Source: Ceratodon purpureus
Lineage: Eukaryota; Streptophyta; Bryopsida; Pseudoditrichales; Ditrichaceae
DNA: 64,000 nucleotides
Direction: 5' to 3'
Assembly (NCBI GenBank): GCA_014871385.1
Contig: CM026426.1
Location: 12,987,958-13,051,957, forward strand
The notes below the pieces were generated by a model that worked only from the letters and a program-made list of their open reading frames with translations, was not told the DNA's origin and did no database searches. The translations under genes and the position numbers were made by a program. Below, one piece after another: positions 41,864 to 55,211 of this stretch (positions are counted from its first letter, which is position 1; every line of letters starts with the position of its first letter).

Positions 41864-43300
41864 GTGAGGTTTGAATCAATTCTAACATTATAATGAAACT
41901 GCATACCGAAAAATTGCTGCTGCATATCAAACCAGCTGCCTACTCCCTCTGACAAGGCAAAGATCCTTGACCGCATCATGCCCAGTCATCATCTCATTGA
42001 CTCATTCCGCCACTCACTCATGCGGGGTTCCTGCAATTACTCATAACTGAAATCAAACCTGTCAAGCTCTATAAGTAGTATCGGGTCCGAGAACATCATT
42101 TTTTATCTCCGTTTTGGTCAAATTCTAGATGTATTGGGCCCGATGGAAGGCTCCATCCTCCGAGGCCACCTACTAATGCTCCGAGATATACTTAAGTTAG
42201 CTAGATACTGGGCATATCAGCAACCAGAAACTACAGGATACTGTGCATTACAACCCTGTTCGAGAAGACACCCTGTCTAGCTAGTCTCCAGAGCAGAAAG
42301 ATGACAAGTAACCGTTGCACCTTGGAAGAATCAGAGGGTGAACCCGAAGAGGGTTTAACTCTGCAGACTAAGATTCTGCTGCTGCATCCGGATTCTGCAG
42401 GCACAGTACTATACACAGCCTGCACCGTTATGCTCCAAATTTTAAAACCAAATCATCAAAGAAAAATAAATCTATACTGGAGTAATTAACACTGCCCTTC
42501 GCCCCACATTTAATAACGGCAGACAGATCGAGCTGGAGAATCTTAGAGTGAAAGATTAACTAGTAAAAACATCGTGTTTTGGGGCATGTAAACCATGCCC
42601 AAATGTCGTATACCCAGCACCTAGAGTGCAAAAGTCGGATTCAGCCGTGGCGGATGGCAAAACTGACTCAGATTCTCAAATACATTCTAAACAAACTCAA
42701 AGACAAACCACTCGCAAGCTCCTGATTGCACCTCACAGTTGACTCCAATGACACAAACCATTAATCTCACCACTCTCTGCCCAATTCTTCTTCAGCCAGC
42801 TCCTAACCCGCAATGCAAGCAACCAACATGCAAGTAAAGTGGCCTAATCTTCTCAAAGCTGTCCAGCTTTGGATTGGTAGAGCAGAGTTCTGAGAAACGA
42901 TTTTGATCGGCAGGTCACCATTGCTCCCCGACCTATCGGATCCAATGGAAAGCACTTAGCTCCGAGGTCACCCAGTGAAGCTCCGATAGTTCATTTAACG
43001 TTCATATGTCGCTCAACGGCGAAGCACTTCTTCAGCTATTAATAAAAAATATTCCAAACGCTTAATCTCTTCACGTTCCCCCTTCCGTTCTTGAATCAGT
43101 TCTATCCGAAGTTGACTTACCAACAATATAGAGGGTCTTGTTGTTCTAATTTTATGATTTATAAGATATGTGATTATGAAATGCATGAGTCAATGTGTGA
43201 AAAGGAATATAAAGCAACATTTAAAATTTAAATATCAGATTATTCAATTACTTTGTAGTCATGCTTTTGCATTACTATTGAAAAAGTGAAATGAAAAAAT
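41864..43300. other. No gene seen
   Basis: Mixed sequence. The first part may hold unrecognised 5' exons of the paralog above. Confidence 0.35.
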
Positions 43301-43311
43301 AAACAATGCTT

Positions 43312-45121
43312 CAAGGTGTTGCAGAGTGCAATGGTGGACCGCTTATCTTTGTGCTGAAGCTGGACGAAGTGGAAGTACAACAGGGCAAGAAATACGAGCG
43401 TGTCAGCTTAACGTTGATGAACCAGGCACTTGATCCAGCGATCTAAAAGAATGATGACAGATATTTCTCAGTGTAGTCACAGCAGGAGATATGGCCAATT
43501 GCATGCTTCCAAGTCAGTAAGGAGTCATTTGATGTGCTTGACCGGGTTTTTAAAAAAACCAAGTTCCCAGAGGTAATAGAAGCACAGAGCAATGGTCAAG
43601 AGTTGTGCGTGGATGGTGTTGGATCTTTCACCGTGGAATGGCACATGAGTGCAGACATGAAAACTATCAAGTGCATGCACGGGCTTCAACATGGCTCTTC
43701 CAGCAAGATGAACTGCATTCATTGTGAACAGATTAGAGAGCAACCAAAGAAGTGTGCCAATGCTTTAGCGGCACATCGTGAGCATGCAAGTCGAGAGAAA
43801 GGTAAGTGGCAGGGTGGACTATTTGCAAGCGGAATCCAAGGATAACCATGTGATGCCGCTACTCACCCTCGGTGGAAAATGGTGTTGCCAATTCCTCTAT
43901 CAAGAACACACATGTGTACCTTGCATGTGCAGGTTCGCATGGTAAAGAAATTGCTTCATATCCATTTCATTTTTGTATGGAACATGCAGAACGAAGAAAG
44001 GAGGGCCGTGGCGATTGACTCTATGGAGAAGTCTTTGTCTGCTATTGGGGTGGAGGGAGGGAACTGCCAACTGAAGAAGGATGAAAAATTGTATGGTAAA
44101 GCAGGTAACGTCATGATGAAGCCGAGCTTGAGTAGAGTAGTAACAAGCAGGCTTTTCCAGCCTAGCTCTTGGTCAAATCAGGATAGGGCATGGAAAGATG
44201 TGGTCATGTCTGAGAATAACCACCTGGAGAATGGTCAAGCATGAAGGAATCGTTTTCAGGTGTGGGAAGCCTTGGAAGAACTACAACCATACCTCACTAG
44301 GCTTGTGCTGACAAGTGAAGCAACGAGGCTATGCAAGGCGAAGCTAGATCAATTTGGAAAGGCTTTCTTAAAAGCATTTGGAGAAAACCATGTTACACAC
44401 TACATGGTGAGTTGGAGCTTGATGTGAACGTTGTGATTTCTTTCTACTATGGACGTGTGGAGCGAAGGGTCCGAGTCAAGTTTTGCTTGAAGCAAGGCTA
44501 TGGTTAAACATATGACGGCGTTGCTTGCTATGTTGATTGGTTTTGCAGCACGTAATTGTGCGGCATGGAGCATGGTTTGTGGAGAAATATGGATCCTTGT
44601 CGGTCTGGAGCTGCCAAGGGATGGAGAAGTTGCATCATGCTGCAAAGGCGGCCAGTCAAGCACATACGTAGCATGGAGGTACAAAGGATTGAACAAGTAT
44701 CATAGTGCAACAATATCAACATTGGTACAGGAATATTTAGCATAGATATGCTAGGAAGATGGCACACCAGTCAACGGCAAGTGTCTGTTGTGCTGTGGAA
44801 GCCAACCACCTTGCTGAGGAGGCTCAACGTCGACGTAGGGCGTGGACCAGTTCTGGAGCTGCAGCAAGGCTCAGTGAGTGGCGCGAAGGACGTGTGCGGC
44901 AAGGATGGAGGTGGGTGCCAATTGCTGAAACAAATATACGGCAAGAGGGCCTAGACACAGGTGACACTATTGATACAACACCTGCGGCTTCGACGGAAGA
45001 TCATATTGCATCACAATGGGAGGATGAAGATGGTCTAAGTAGGACAGTAGAGTATGCGGGGAGTACAGAAGAGAGTCAAGAAACACAGTACGGTGAAGAC
45101 CATGTTACGAATATTAATTAG
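43312..45121 (+). pseudogene. Decayed transposon-type gene, family not named
   Basis: The coding pieces read in order: CNGGPLIFVLKLDEVEV (with TAA 43444 and TAG 43474), then 43534-43845 with WHMSADMKTIKCMHGLQHG and a CIHCEQIR zinc-like pair. Next is 43879-44244 (LSRTHMCTLHVQVRMVKKLL). Then comes a segment with ELQPYLTRLV and FGKAFLKAFGENHVTHYM. Then WSCQGMEKLHHAAKAA (44582-44660, with TAG 44669 and TGA 44690). The C-terminal part is at 44759-45121. The sequence A-D-x-K...C-x-x-C followed by W-S-x-Q-G-M-E-K is reminiscent of multi-copy transposon proteins of plants and invertebrates, but I cannot name the superfamily. Several frames are used, so it is not functional. Confidence 0.5.
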
Positions 45122-45612
45122 CTGGTCTCTATTTCCAATGTGCACATAATTTTCCCTTACTTTAACGTGCATGGTATAGAAATTCAGAAATGGTGGGAAT
45201 TATAAAAAACAAGGTGTACTTTGCTCGTCCTCCTAGATCCTGGAAGTCACATGTGACAATTTAAGCATCCGATCAAGCTTATAATTTGCCGCACATTGTA
45301 GCTTTGTTGTTCATTCCAAAAAAACACATATATACCGTATTAGCTTTGGCAAATTGTGAACAGACATAAGTTTGCATGGGCGTCGTCGTTGTCCTTCCGT
45401 AATAGAAGACGTCGTGGAAATTTGCATGGGCGTCGCCGTTGTCCTTGTTTTTGCAATAACATGTACATAGGTCAAGTCTGTTTCTCTGCATCAAGCATTG
45501 TAGCATTTTGAATGGGGCTCGGTTTAGAAAGTCTGAGTGACTGCTAGCGTGCTTGTGCAACTTTTGCTTGAGCACAAGTCAACGCTTCAACCGCCGCATG
45601 GTGTGCTGCACC
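45122..45612. other. No gene seen
   Basis: Contains a 30 bp reiteration (TTTGCATGGGCGTCG) at about 45371 and 45421. Confidence 0.4.
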
Positions 45613-47784
45613 CTACGTTGCCCAGGTCGACTCGAGCTTCAGCACCTCCTCCTGAAAAGCAACGTCTGCTGCTTGCAACGAATCAAGGTCAGTGGCCAAC
45701 GACCTCACCTCCGCAACCTTCTTTGTGTAGTCGGCAGGTGGAGCGCCCTCACGTAGGAGTTGCTTTGCCTCCTTCAATGCTGTAAGATAAGCTGTATGAA
45801 GCGCAACGGAGGCCTCGTTGTCTTCCTTACGCAATTTCTCCAAAGCAGCATGGTGCTTTATCCGCGTCTCCTTCAAAGGCGCTTCTGTCTCAGTGACCTC
45901 CTTTGCCGCCGCTGACTCCTCCTCTTGTGCGTTAGCAAGTGCGTCTGGAATTTGCGTCCATTTGTTGCAGGTAACTGCTGTTTTGCAAACATTGAGGTCA
46001 GTAGGTCTTCATGAAATGATTGTGTGTGGTCATTACGTAGATTCTCTAGAGAAGAAAACTCCCCATAAACTAGAGGTAGTGTTTCAGATTTGAGCTCGTG
46101 ATATTCCACCCTTGTTTTTAGCAAAATGCAAAGACATTAAATATCAAAAACAAAGAAACACTCTTCTGAAGTAATATGAAGGCAGAAGTCAGAAATGATT
46201 AAGCGAACGCCAACATCTATCTTTCTTTTTTTTACTAAAAACATTGCAAAGTTGGGTTGACTATCATTCAATAGAGGAACACTGAAGACTGAGGCTGAGG
46301 GAATCTGCATTTTTTAATTCTTTCCACAAATTGCCGACATTTCTAATGTGCTCAAAAATAGAACTCCTTCCCAATCTGCCAACACAAACTTCTCAACGCT
46401 ATGTATTACTTTTGAGAAATTTCAAAATAAATCCCACTCCGGGTATCAGAGTGGTCTCACAGTTCATACAGGACACGCCTTGTATGAATCAACAAAACAG
46501 GCCGCAAATAATAGTGGTTAGGAATCAAACAGACTCCATGGGAATTGCAAACTACTACTAACAGTTACCAGATGGTGACTCTGAGGATGATCAATTTAGA
46601 CCTACGGCTCACTCCACTTGAACATACCAAAAATTGAAATAGCCAAGGCTAGAAGATCAGTCTGCTCTACTCTAACATTCTTCATATTACCAACTCCTCT
46701 AAAATAAATCAAAGTCTGGGATAGAATTGTTAATTCTGATCTTATCTCTAATCAAGTAACTTGTAAATAATAGATTGAGAAGTTGTTCCTGCACATTTAT
46801 CTTGATTATGTAGGAATCATTCCCAACACTGTTCAGACTGGACGAGAAAGTGAAAGGATGAAACCAAAAAAACCAATTTGACAAAACTTTCACGAAACCT
46901 TATAAGTAAAGAGCATCATCGATATAGAGTGGAAAAAGAAAGACTGGAAACGAGGAACATTTAAGCATATAACATAAAGACTCAAAACAGGTCCTCCCAA
47001 ATTATAGATGAAAGTGGAATATTACAAAGTGGAATAAAGCAAAGGCAACTGAAGAACGTGAAGTGGATGCCCCAGGGTCGAGGTTCACCGCTGATGCGTC
47101 CCTGCACGACAATTGTGCAATGATTTTGCACAATCCTTCGTCTTGGCAGCGCGTCGCCACCGGCCCAAGCTTTAGGGGATTGCGGTGCTGATTCTTCTGT
47201 CGAAGCGCCATGCGTGACATTGCTTCCGCAAGCCAATTTATAGGTAAACCATAGACAAAGGTAGCGTAGCACGCCCTCAAGAATTGGAGAGAATAGTACG
47301 AATTGTCGGGCTTGTTCCCGTAGACTTTGAAGTACTGGATCGCGAATTGCTTTCGCTCAGCAAGATGTGTACACCTCGAGATCTCATACCGGTGTGGTTG
47401 ACCACCTGGCCTCCACACAGCTACAATCTGCTCTTCGGTGATGAAGGGATAGGCCTTCGGCAAAAGCCTAAGCAACAGACCTTCGGAGCAGAGGTCCACC
47501 TGAGACATGAAGAAATCAGGGTCGTAACGCGCGTCACGCCCAAGCAGCATTGGTGCTGCAGCCACCATGCGATGACAAAGTTCGAGGAGGATTCCAGATA
47601 GATCAAACGGTTCATCGAACTCCTCCATTGCCACTGCGCGCCCATTCGCTGGCTCGATGTCACTGCCCTCTGAAGAGGAGTCATTGGAAGCATATTGTGA
47701 TGGAGAACCATGAGGAGTTGGGGGTGGGCTGTGGCTTGGCTTCTGCTTCACGCGCTTCGCCATCTTCTTGGAACGCAACGTCAT
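45613..47784 (-). CDS. Stand-alone VNW-family gene with coiled-coil second exon
   Basis: The first exon starts best at MTLRSKKMAKRV (47784). It has a basic, P/S-rich start, then FDEPFDLSGILLELCHRMVAAAP, FITEEQIVAVWRPG, NKPDNSYYSLQFLRACYATF, YGLPINWLAE and NPLKLGPVATRCQDEGLCKII. The gene at 52.0-53.5 kb matches it throughout (FDSPFDLAGIPDALQDRLVA, HGFQVNWVAE, NPLKLGPVAWRRQ). A second exon at about 45947-45613 (acceptor ATTCCAG) encodes a coiled coil (KLRKEDNEASVALHTAYLTA). The exon-one donor is uncertain. It looks little decayed. The function is unknown. The core resembles the LTR-encoded proteins at 1484 and 5997. Confidence 0.6.
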
Positions 47785-48600
47785 GGGAGCAAGAAGACGG
47801 AGAAAACCAAGGTAAGAGTGACCCAATTTCTGTGAGCTTAGGTGAATCTCTAACAACATGCGGCAACATAAATAAAGCAATCAAGCAAGATCTAAAGCAT
47901 GGATTCAAAGTGGACCAGAGTAGACTGTGAGGCTGAAGCAAAGCCCAGACATGGCGATTTAGCATGAAGGTGTTGTGGAGGGACGGACATGGCCACCAAT
48001 GTTCTAGCACTGCCAATACCAAGTGTGAAGTTAGTGGGACTTGATGGTTTGGTGTCATGGCAAATATTTACATGATCCCCATGGCTCTCAAGGGATTGCG
48101 TTCATTGCATGGGAAAGGGACCTTTGAGTCTACAGTGAGTCACTCTACTGTAGGAAAAAAGTGAGTAGTATCATTACATGAGAAATGAAGTTAGTGACCA
48201 CCGTAGGATGAGGGTGCTTCAACAAAGATGTGGTCGATGGGCTCTGAAATTAATCGTGGGAAGTCTGAATTGAAAGGTTTGGGGTCCTAGGTAACAGGTG
48301 ATAAAGGATACGGGACTGAGTCAGTGAAGGTAGAGTTGGATGGATAGGTGGATAGCTGGATGGAAATGGGTAGGCTCCGTAGCTGGGAAAAAGAATGGGG
48401 GGTGGACGCCTATTGCCACATTGGAGCTTTTATTTAAGTCAATTGGTGTTAAATAACGAAATATGAAAAAAAACGGAAAGTAGCCATAAAATTTAAAACG
48501 AAAGGCATAAAAGTAAATGCTAAATGAAAGAACAAAAACTGAAGCCCAAAAAGGGTAAAAACATAATCCTAGAACAAAAAATGAAGATATCATTAAGGAT
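47785..48600. other. No gene seen
   Basis: Upstream region of the 47.8 kb minus-strand gene. No confident motif. Confidence 0.4.
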
Positions 48601-50910
48601 GTATAAATTCTTATTCACGTTTCAATGAAACTTCATTTGTCATTCATCTATTTTACATCCACTCATAAAAGATAAGTCCACTTAATTGTTTCTATCAATT
48701 TTCAATCTTTATGAATATTGTTTTCAATTCTTGCCATGCTGCACTATGGTAGAACGACCAAAAATGGCGCAGTGCCGAAAATGGAGCTCTACTCATCTTC
48801 CCTCAGAGGTACATAATAGCTTCTCCACCCAACAGTACCATGTATTGATGGAAAACATTATAGAGTGCCATTTTAGGGCGCCATTTTAGAAACACCTATG
48901 AATCCATCTTCAAAAATTCATAACTAATTGTAGAAGAATCCAAAAATGATGATTCCACTTGCTCCAACTTTTTAATTAGTTTCCCCATGCATGAAAATTA
49001 TTTGCATTGCTAATTTCGCAGTAGATTCACGAGGCTAAAATTTGCGCCATTTTTGGTCTTCTACCATACTTTAATTTTTAATATGGTTCTAATTGGGGTT
49101 AGTTCTGTGCAAAATGATTAAGGAAGAATTAGTTCTTATTCATGTTTCACTGAAAATTCATTTGTCACTCATCCTATTATCATCCACCCATAAAAGAGAA
49201 GTTCACTTCAATGTTTCTTTCAAATTTCAATTAAGAAGGAAATTGTTTTTACCCTGGCTATGCTTCACTGCCTTTTCTTTAACTTTTGTTCTAATTGGGT
49301 TGAGTTCCATGCACACTAATTAAGGATGAATTAGTTCTTATCCATGTTTCACTGAAACTTCATTTCTCATTTCACCCACTCATAAAAGATAAGTTCACTT
49401 CAATGTTTCCTTCAATTTTCAATAATTGTGAATATTGTTCTGACTGTTGCCATGCTTCAGTGTTTTTTTTTTTATTTGGTTCTAATTGGGGTTAGTTCTG
49501 TACACAATAATCAAGGATGAATTAGTTCTTATCCATGTTTCACTGAAACTTCATTTCTCATTTCACCCACTCATAAAAGACAAGTTCACTTCAATGTTTC
49601 CTTCAATTTTCAATAATTGTGAATATTGTTCTGATCGTTGCCATGCTTCAGTGTTTTTTTTTTTTTATTTGGTTCTAATTGGAGTTAGTTCTGTACACAA
49701 TAATCAAGGATGAATTAGTTCTTATTCATGTTTCACTCAAATTGAATTTTTTCATTCATCCTATTATCATCCACCTATAAAAGATAAGGTCATTTTTAAA
49801 GTTTTATGTTTCTTTCAAATTTCAATGATTATGGCTATTGTTTTCACCCTTGCCATGCTTCAATGTGCATTGATTAAGGATGAATTAGTTCATTTTCATG
49901 TTTCACTGGAACTTCATTTTTCATTCATCTAGTTTACATCCACTCATTAAAAAAAAAAAAAAATCCACTTCAATGTTTCCTTTGATTTTCAATCATTATG
50001 AATATTGTTTTTGATTCTTGACGTGCTGCACTGCTCTAATTTTTAATATGGTTCAAATTGGGGTTAGTTCTGTTCACACTAATTAAGGAAGAATTAGTTC
50101 TTATTCATGTTTCACTGAAACTGGCTTTCTCATTCATCTATTTTTCATCCACTCATAGAAGATAAGTTCACTTCAATAATTCCTTCAATGTTCAATAATT
50201 ACAAATATTGTTTTGACCCTTGCCATGCTTCAGTCACTTTTTCTTTCATTCATCTATAATTCATTTTTCATTCATCTATATCTCATCCACCCATAAAGGA
50301 TACGGTCACTTTTATGTTTCATTCAAATTTCAATGATTATGGCTATTGTTTCCACCCTTGCCATGCTTCCGTGTACACTGATTAAGGTTGAATTAGATCT
50401 TATTTATGTTTCACTTAAACTGGCTTTTTTCATTCATCTATTTTTCACCCACTCATAAAAGATAAGTTCACTTCGATGTTTCCTTCAATTTTCAATAATT
50501 ATGTTCTGACCATTGCCATGCTTCGGTGTTTTTTTTTTTTTTTGGTTTTAATCAGCTTTAGTTCTGTTCACACTAATTAAGGATGAATTAGTTTTTATTC
50601 ATGATTCACTGAAACTGGATTTTTCATTCATTTTTTTTTCATCCATCAATAAAAGAGAAGTTCACTTCAATGTTTCTTTCAAATTTCAATCATTGTGGAT
50701 ATTGTTTTGACCCTTGCCATGCTTCAGTGTACACCGATTGAGGATGAATTAGTTGCTATTCATGTTTCACTGGAATTTCATTTTCCATTCATCCATTTTT
50801 CATAAGTACACTTCAATGATACTTTCAAATTTCAATAATTATGGGTATTGTCTTTAACCCTTGCCATGTTGCACTGTTTTTATTTTTTAATTTGGTTCTA
50901 ATTGGGGTTA
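48600..50910. repeat. Degenerate tandem satellite, about 190 bp units
   Basis: About 11 imperfect copies contain, in order, GAATTAGTTCTTATTCATG, TTTCACTGAAACTTCATTT, CATCCACTCATAAAAGA, TTCACTTCAATGTTTC and TTGCCATGCTTCAGTG. They are joined by T-runs and GGTTCTAATTGGGGTTAG. Spacing between equivalent words is near 190 bp in the middle (49260, 49450, 49640, 49850) and varies from about 140 to 210 elsewhere. Confidence 0.85.
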
Positions 50911-52020
50911 CTCACTCGACGCAGAATCTCACAGTCAGCGCACGACCCTTCTCTTGCCGTTTGGGCCCTATAACCGCGTCCTTTGGCCCCGTGATCGTAG
51001 TTTCATAACATCTAGAATTATTGATATTTATTTGAAATCAAGTAATTCGTGATTGCCACATATCTTACCTTGTTTTTTCGAGATTCCTTGTTCCTTGATA
51101 TCTTAAAATGTATTGAGTCGCATTTGAATAACTAATTAGCGTTTCGATATTCTGAAATTGGATCATCAACTTACACCACCGCAAGCTAAACAGTGGGCAC
51201 CAGATTAATCACATCAAAATACAAACAAACCATGCTTTAAGCTATATCTTGCAAACGCATCACTAACATGCATTTCAAGATTCCAAACCTCAAATTGGAA
51301 AGAACTATGTCGAGCACCAAATCGAGGAAGGTAGTTTAGTCAAGTCCCAGGCGAATCAGGCTTCATTAATCATAACAAAGTGGACTCTAGGCTTAAGCAA
51401 CTGAGCCTGCATCCATTTTAAGTTACACATGCAATTGAAGGTCTGAAAACATAGAAGTTTATGGACATAACCAATTAATTGCATAACTTTTACACAACTA
51501 GTTAACATTGCGTAACTAATTAGCATAACTAATGAGGCTTGCAGCTAACACCAAGTGGACACTGGGCTTAAGCAATTGAGCCTGCGGGGGCAAATACTAA
51601 ATACCCATGCTATATAACTAATTCGTTGCATGACTGGTTTGCATCGACAGCTTTGCATAACTAATTAGCATAACTGGATATGGCTTCAAGCTAAAACAAG
51701 GACACAAATCTTAAGCAACTGAACCAGGATAAAATTGAAATTACTCATGCAATTGGAAGTATGTAGAAGTAGAAGTCTTCCAACACATACATAACTTGCC
51801 ATTTAAACGTTTGCAAACATGAAAGCCTTCTTTTAAACATAGGAAGTTCGGTTTGAAAGTTCCGAATGTAATAACCGTGGCGTTCAAAATGGAGTTTCAA
51901 GAAGTTCAAAGAACGGAAACTAGCGGTCTAGCTTGAGTATAAAGCAAAGACCAGTATCAATAGAATGTGCTACCTACACCCCAAGCAAGTGCACATCGAC
52001 AGTGACTATATCTGCATGTA
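50911..52020. other. No gene; short degenerate repeat at 51360-51730
   Basis: GGCTTAAGCAACTGAGCCTGC-like words recur at about 51393, 51566 and 51711, giving three diverged units of 150-170 bp. Nothing else is seen. Confidence 0.5.
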
Positions 52021-53460
52021 CTAGCTACACAAGACCTCAATGTCCTTAAGGTTCTGGTGAGTGGCTTTGAACTCTGGATCTTGAATTACATGGACGTTGC
52101 CGTTAAATTGTGCAACCCACGCTGGATCGATGGTCAGGTTACTCGAAGGGCAGACTATTGCGGAAGCAGCGATGATCATCTCCGCAACGCAGACATGATG
52201 GAAGATGCAATTGCAAGCTCCGAAGATGGCTGCTTTGGCAACGAATCCTTTGCTGCAAAGGGGGCACGTTTCCAGGAGGGGTGGCACTTCGATATTGGGA
52301 ACAGATTGGTTGGAAGGATACTTGAACACCGATCGCGGACGCAGAATCAGGTTCTGGCGCTGTGCATTCCACAACTCCATCACTGCTTCCCTGAGCACAG
52401 CTTGGGCCTTACCGTGAGCTTCTTTCGCGTGGTCCAGGGGTCCATTTGCTTACGTGAGTGAATTGAGAGTGTCGCGTCCAAACATGTGCTCTTCATGCAT
52501 CTGTGTCAGCTTCACTGACAGGACTCTTACAGCTTCAGCCTGTTCCTTGTCTTGGTTTGGCGTCCCACTACGGAAGACACGTTGAAGCTCCCTGACCGCG
52601 TCTCCGTGCTCTGCTTCAGCTCTCCCGATGTCGTGGACAGTGGTCTTCATGAAGCTCCTCTCTGCCTCAGCATGTCGGCGTTTGATTGCCTGAAGTGTGG
52701 TCGATGCTTTTGCCGTAGATTCGACGGCGTCGTCAACCAACTGTTGCGCTGCACGGACAGAAGCAGGCATACTTCGGTGTGCTGGAGCGCCGTCTGTCAA
52801 CTCTTTGATGATCAAGCAGAGGCCCTTGATCTGTCGACGCCAAGCAACTGGTCCGAGCTTCAAGGGGTTCTTGGGAGCCATGGCGAGGCGCTTCGATCGG
52901 CAACATGTGGCTTCAGCGACCCAGTTCACTTGGAACCCGTGGACAAAGGTCGCAAAAGTTGCTTTCAATAACCGCATAGCAAAGTAGAAGTTGTCGGGAC
53001 GATTTCCCTCAATCTTGTAGTTAAACTTTAGAAACTTCTGTGCTTGCTCCTTGTCGGTGCAGTTCGCCAACTTGAATCTTTTTGGATGCGCACCGACTCT
53101 CCACACTTGCTTTACCGCTGCCTCCGTGATCTGCGGGTAGGCTTTGCAGACATTGTCCACCATTGGACCCTGGTCGCAGAGGCCCACAATGTCGCGGAAG
53201 AAGACATGGTCGTACTCTGGGAAGCGGCCACGTAGCACAGGCGCCGCTGCAACCAACCTATCCTGCAACGCATCCGGGATTCCCGCGAGGTCGAATGGAG
53301 AATCAAACTCGGAGCTAGCCCAAGCATACCCTCCAGCAAGTTGGGTCACCTCGTCGTCGCCAGAGCTGACATCTTTGTTGTCTTTGGGCGTTGGCGTGCT
53401 TCGGGGTTTCGGCGTTGACGGGCTGCCGAGCCCGGACTTGCGGCGCTTCTGACTCACCAT
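52021..53460 (-). CDS. Stand-alone VNW-family gene with RING-like C-terminus
   Basis: The start is placed at MVSQKRRKSGLG (53460); a longer frame exists upstream without coding character. The core runs FDSPFDLAGIPDALQDRLVA, ITEAAVKQVWRVG, NRPDNFYFAMRLLKATFATF, HGFQVNWVAEA and NPLKLGPVAW. A coiled coil follows (AIKRRHAEAERSFMKTTVHD). TAA at 52450-52452 interrupts the frame, which continues open (LDHAKEAHGKAQAVLREAV) to a cysteine-rich end: CPLCSKGF, then CNCIFHHVCVAEM and VCPSS, a RING-H2-like spacing. The TAA overlaps GTAAGC, so an intron donor is an alternative to a nonsense change. With the RING-like end it could act as an E3 ligase, but that is speculative. Confidence 0.6.
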
Positions 53461-54774
53461 GTTGCTTGAGGTTTCTTCTGACCCTTCTTGAATAAAGTCC
53501 ACGCAGAGTGTTAAAAGAAACTCAAGAAATCGAACCTCGACACGCACTAGCAAGACTTTGTGGCAGCACAAATGTCGACGACAGGAAGAATGAGCACAAC
53601 GCAAACCTGAAGCTCCAACAAGCTGCAACAATCGCGAAACCAAACAAGAGGTGCACGTAACATCGTCTGCCAAGTTCTAGAGGTTTGGAAGTGGTTCTCT
53701 AAGTTGCAAAGGTACAATTCATCCCCGCGAATTGATAGCTTGGGCGTGAATTGATAGTTCAGGCGTGAGATGCTTTGGTCGTAAAATCCGATGGAGCCAT
53801 TAAGTGGTTAAACAAAACAGAAGCATGTCACATTTCACTAATTAGTTTGGGTAGTTTGTAATCGAGATGTTGATGTTGCGGGGTACATGAGTTGGACAGA
53901 GGGACAGTAGACTTCTATGAGGAGTAGCTACTGAGGAGACTGCTCAAAATCCGTGCCCACCAGCCTCATCCTTTATTTCAAGAATTGAAAACATATAAAA
54001 TTAGAGAAGCCTAAGAGAGTGTACGAGAAAAACATAAAAAGAAGGGAAAAAATTGAAGATATATAAAATATATTTAAGAGAAGAGATAGTATTAAAAAAC
54101 CGGAAAACAAAAGCTTAAAGGAAGCCAAAAACTAAACTACTCTCCCCTTAAAAGAGACTAAAAAAAAAGAAATCAAAAAAGTAAGATTGGAGAGAAAAGT
54201 GAAGCAGAGAAAATAAATCCAATTAAAAGAAAGGACTGAATGGATGGATGGTGTAAATAAGAAATAACCAAAGAAACTTTAAAGTGAACTAATCATTCCT
54301 TTAAACAAAAGTCAAGTTAAAGCTTCTAATAATTTGTAATAGTTGAAGATATTATTCAGACCTTTCAATGTTTTACAAAGTAAGGTCATTTGTCATCCTT
54401 TTCCAAATTATTGGTTGTTGGTATTTGTAATGATTTATTCAATTTTTTAAAAGAGACATGACCATTTAATTGTTAGCATATATGAGTTGCCAGTTCTCTT
54501 TGGGTTGGGTTTACAGCACTTTGACAAAAGGATTCCAATTTTGTTAAAGAAGGTAGTATAGAACTCATTTGAAAATAATTCTTTCCAAGAATCCAGCGAT
54601 CGACGATTTGCTTTTGCAGAGGTGCTAAAATGTTTGAAGAATGATTATAGATTACATGAGTAAGACAGATTTGAGCACCTTAGAAGTGATCAAAGATCCA
54701 TATTGGATTTATATGAACCTGTAAAAATTCCCTCTTATAATAAACCGCCTCAATTTAAAATTGTTGTTTAAATA
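53461..54774. other. No gene seen, very AT-rich
   Basis: Upstream region of the 53.5 kb gene, then A-rich sequence up to the fold-back element. Confidence 0.4.
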
Positions 54775-55211
54775 CAGGGTTGTGACGGACGCCTGGGACG
54801 CTCGGGACGTGGGGACGTCCACGAACGTCCGCCAGCGCCACAGGACGTCCTATGACTTAGAAAAAAAAATCACCCGCGCAGGTTTCACCCCGGGGTGAAA
54901 CCACACATTGAACGCCGGGGGAGGGCTTGCGGGAGGAGAAAGCGGCCGTCGCCGCGGTGGGTGGGCCGTCCCCGGCGACGGCCCCTTGCCGTCGCCGCGG
55001 AGAGGGGTCGTCGCTGCGATGGGGGGGCCGTCCCCGGCGACGGCCCCTTGCCGTCACCGAGGAGGGGGGGCGGCGTCCCTGGCGACGGCCCCTTGCCGTC
55101 ACCGAGGAGGGGGGGCGGCGTCCCCGGCGACCGCCCCTTGCCGTCGCCGAGGTTGGGGACGCCGTCCCCGGCGACGGCCGCGAAGACGGCTGCAAATTAA
55201 AAAAAAAAAAA

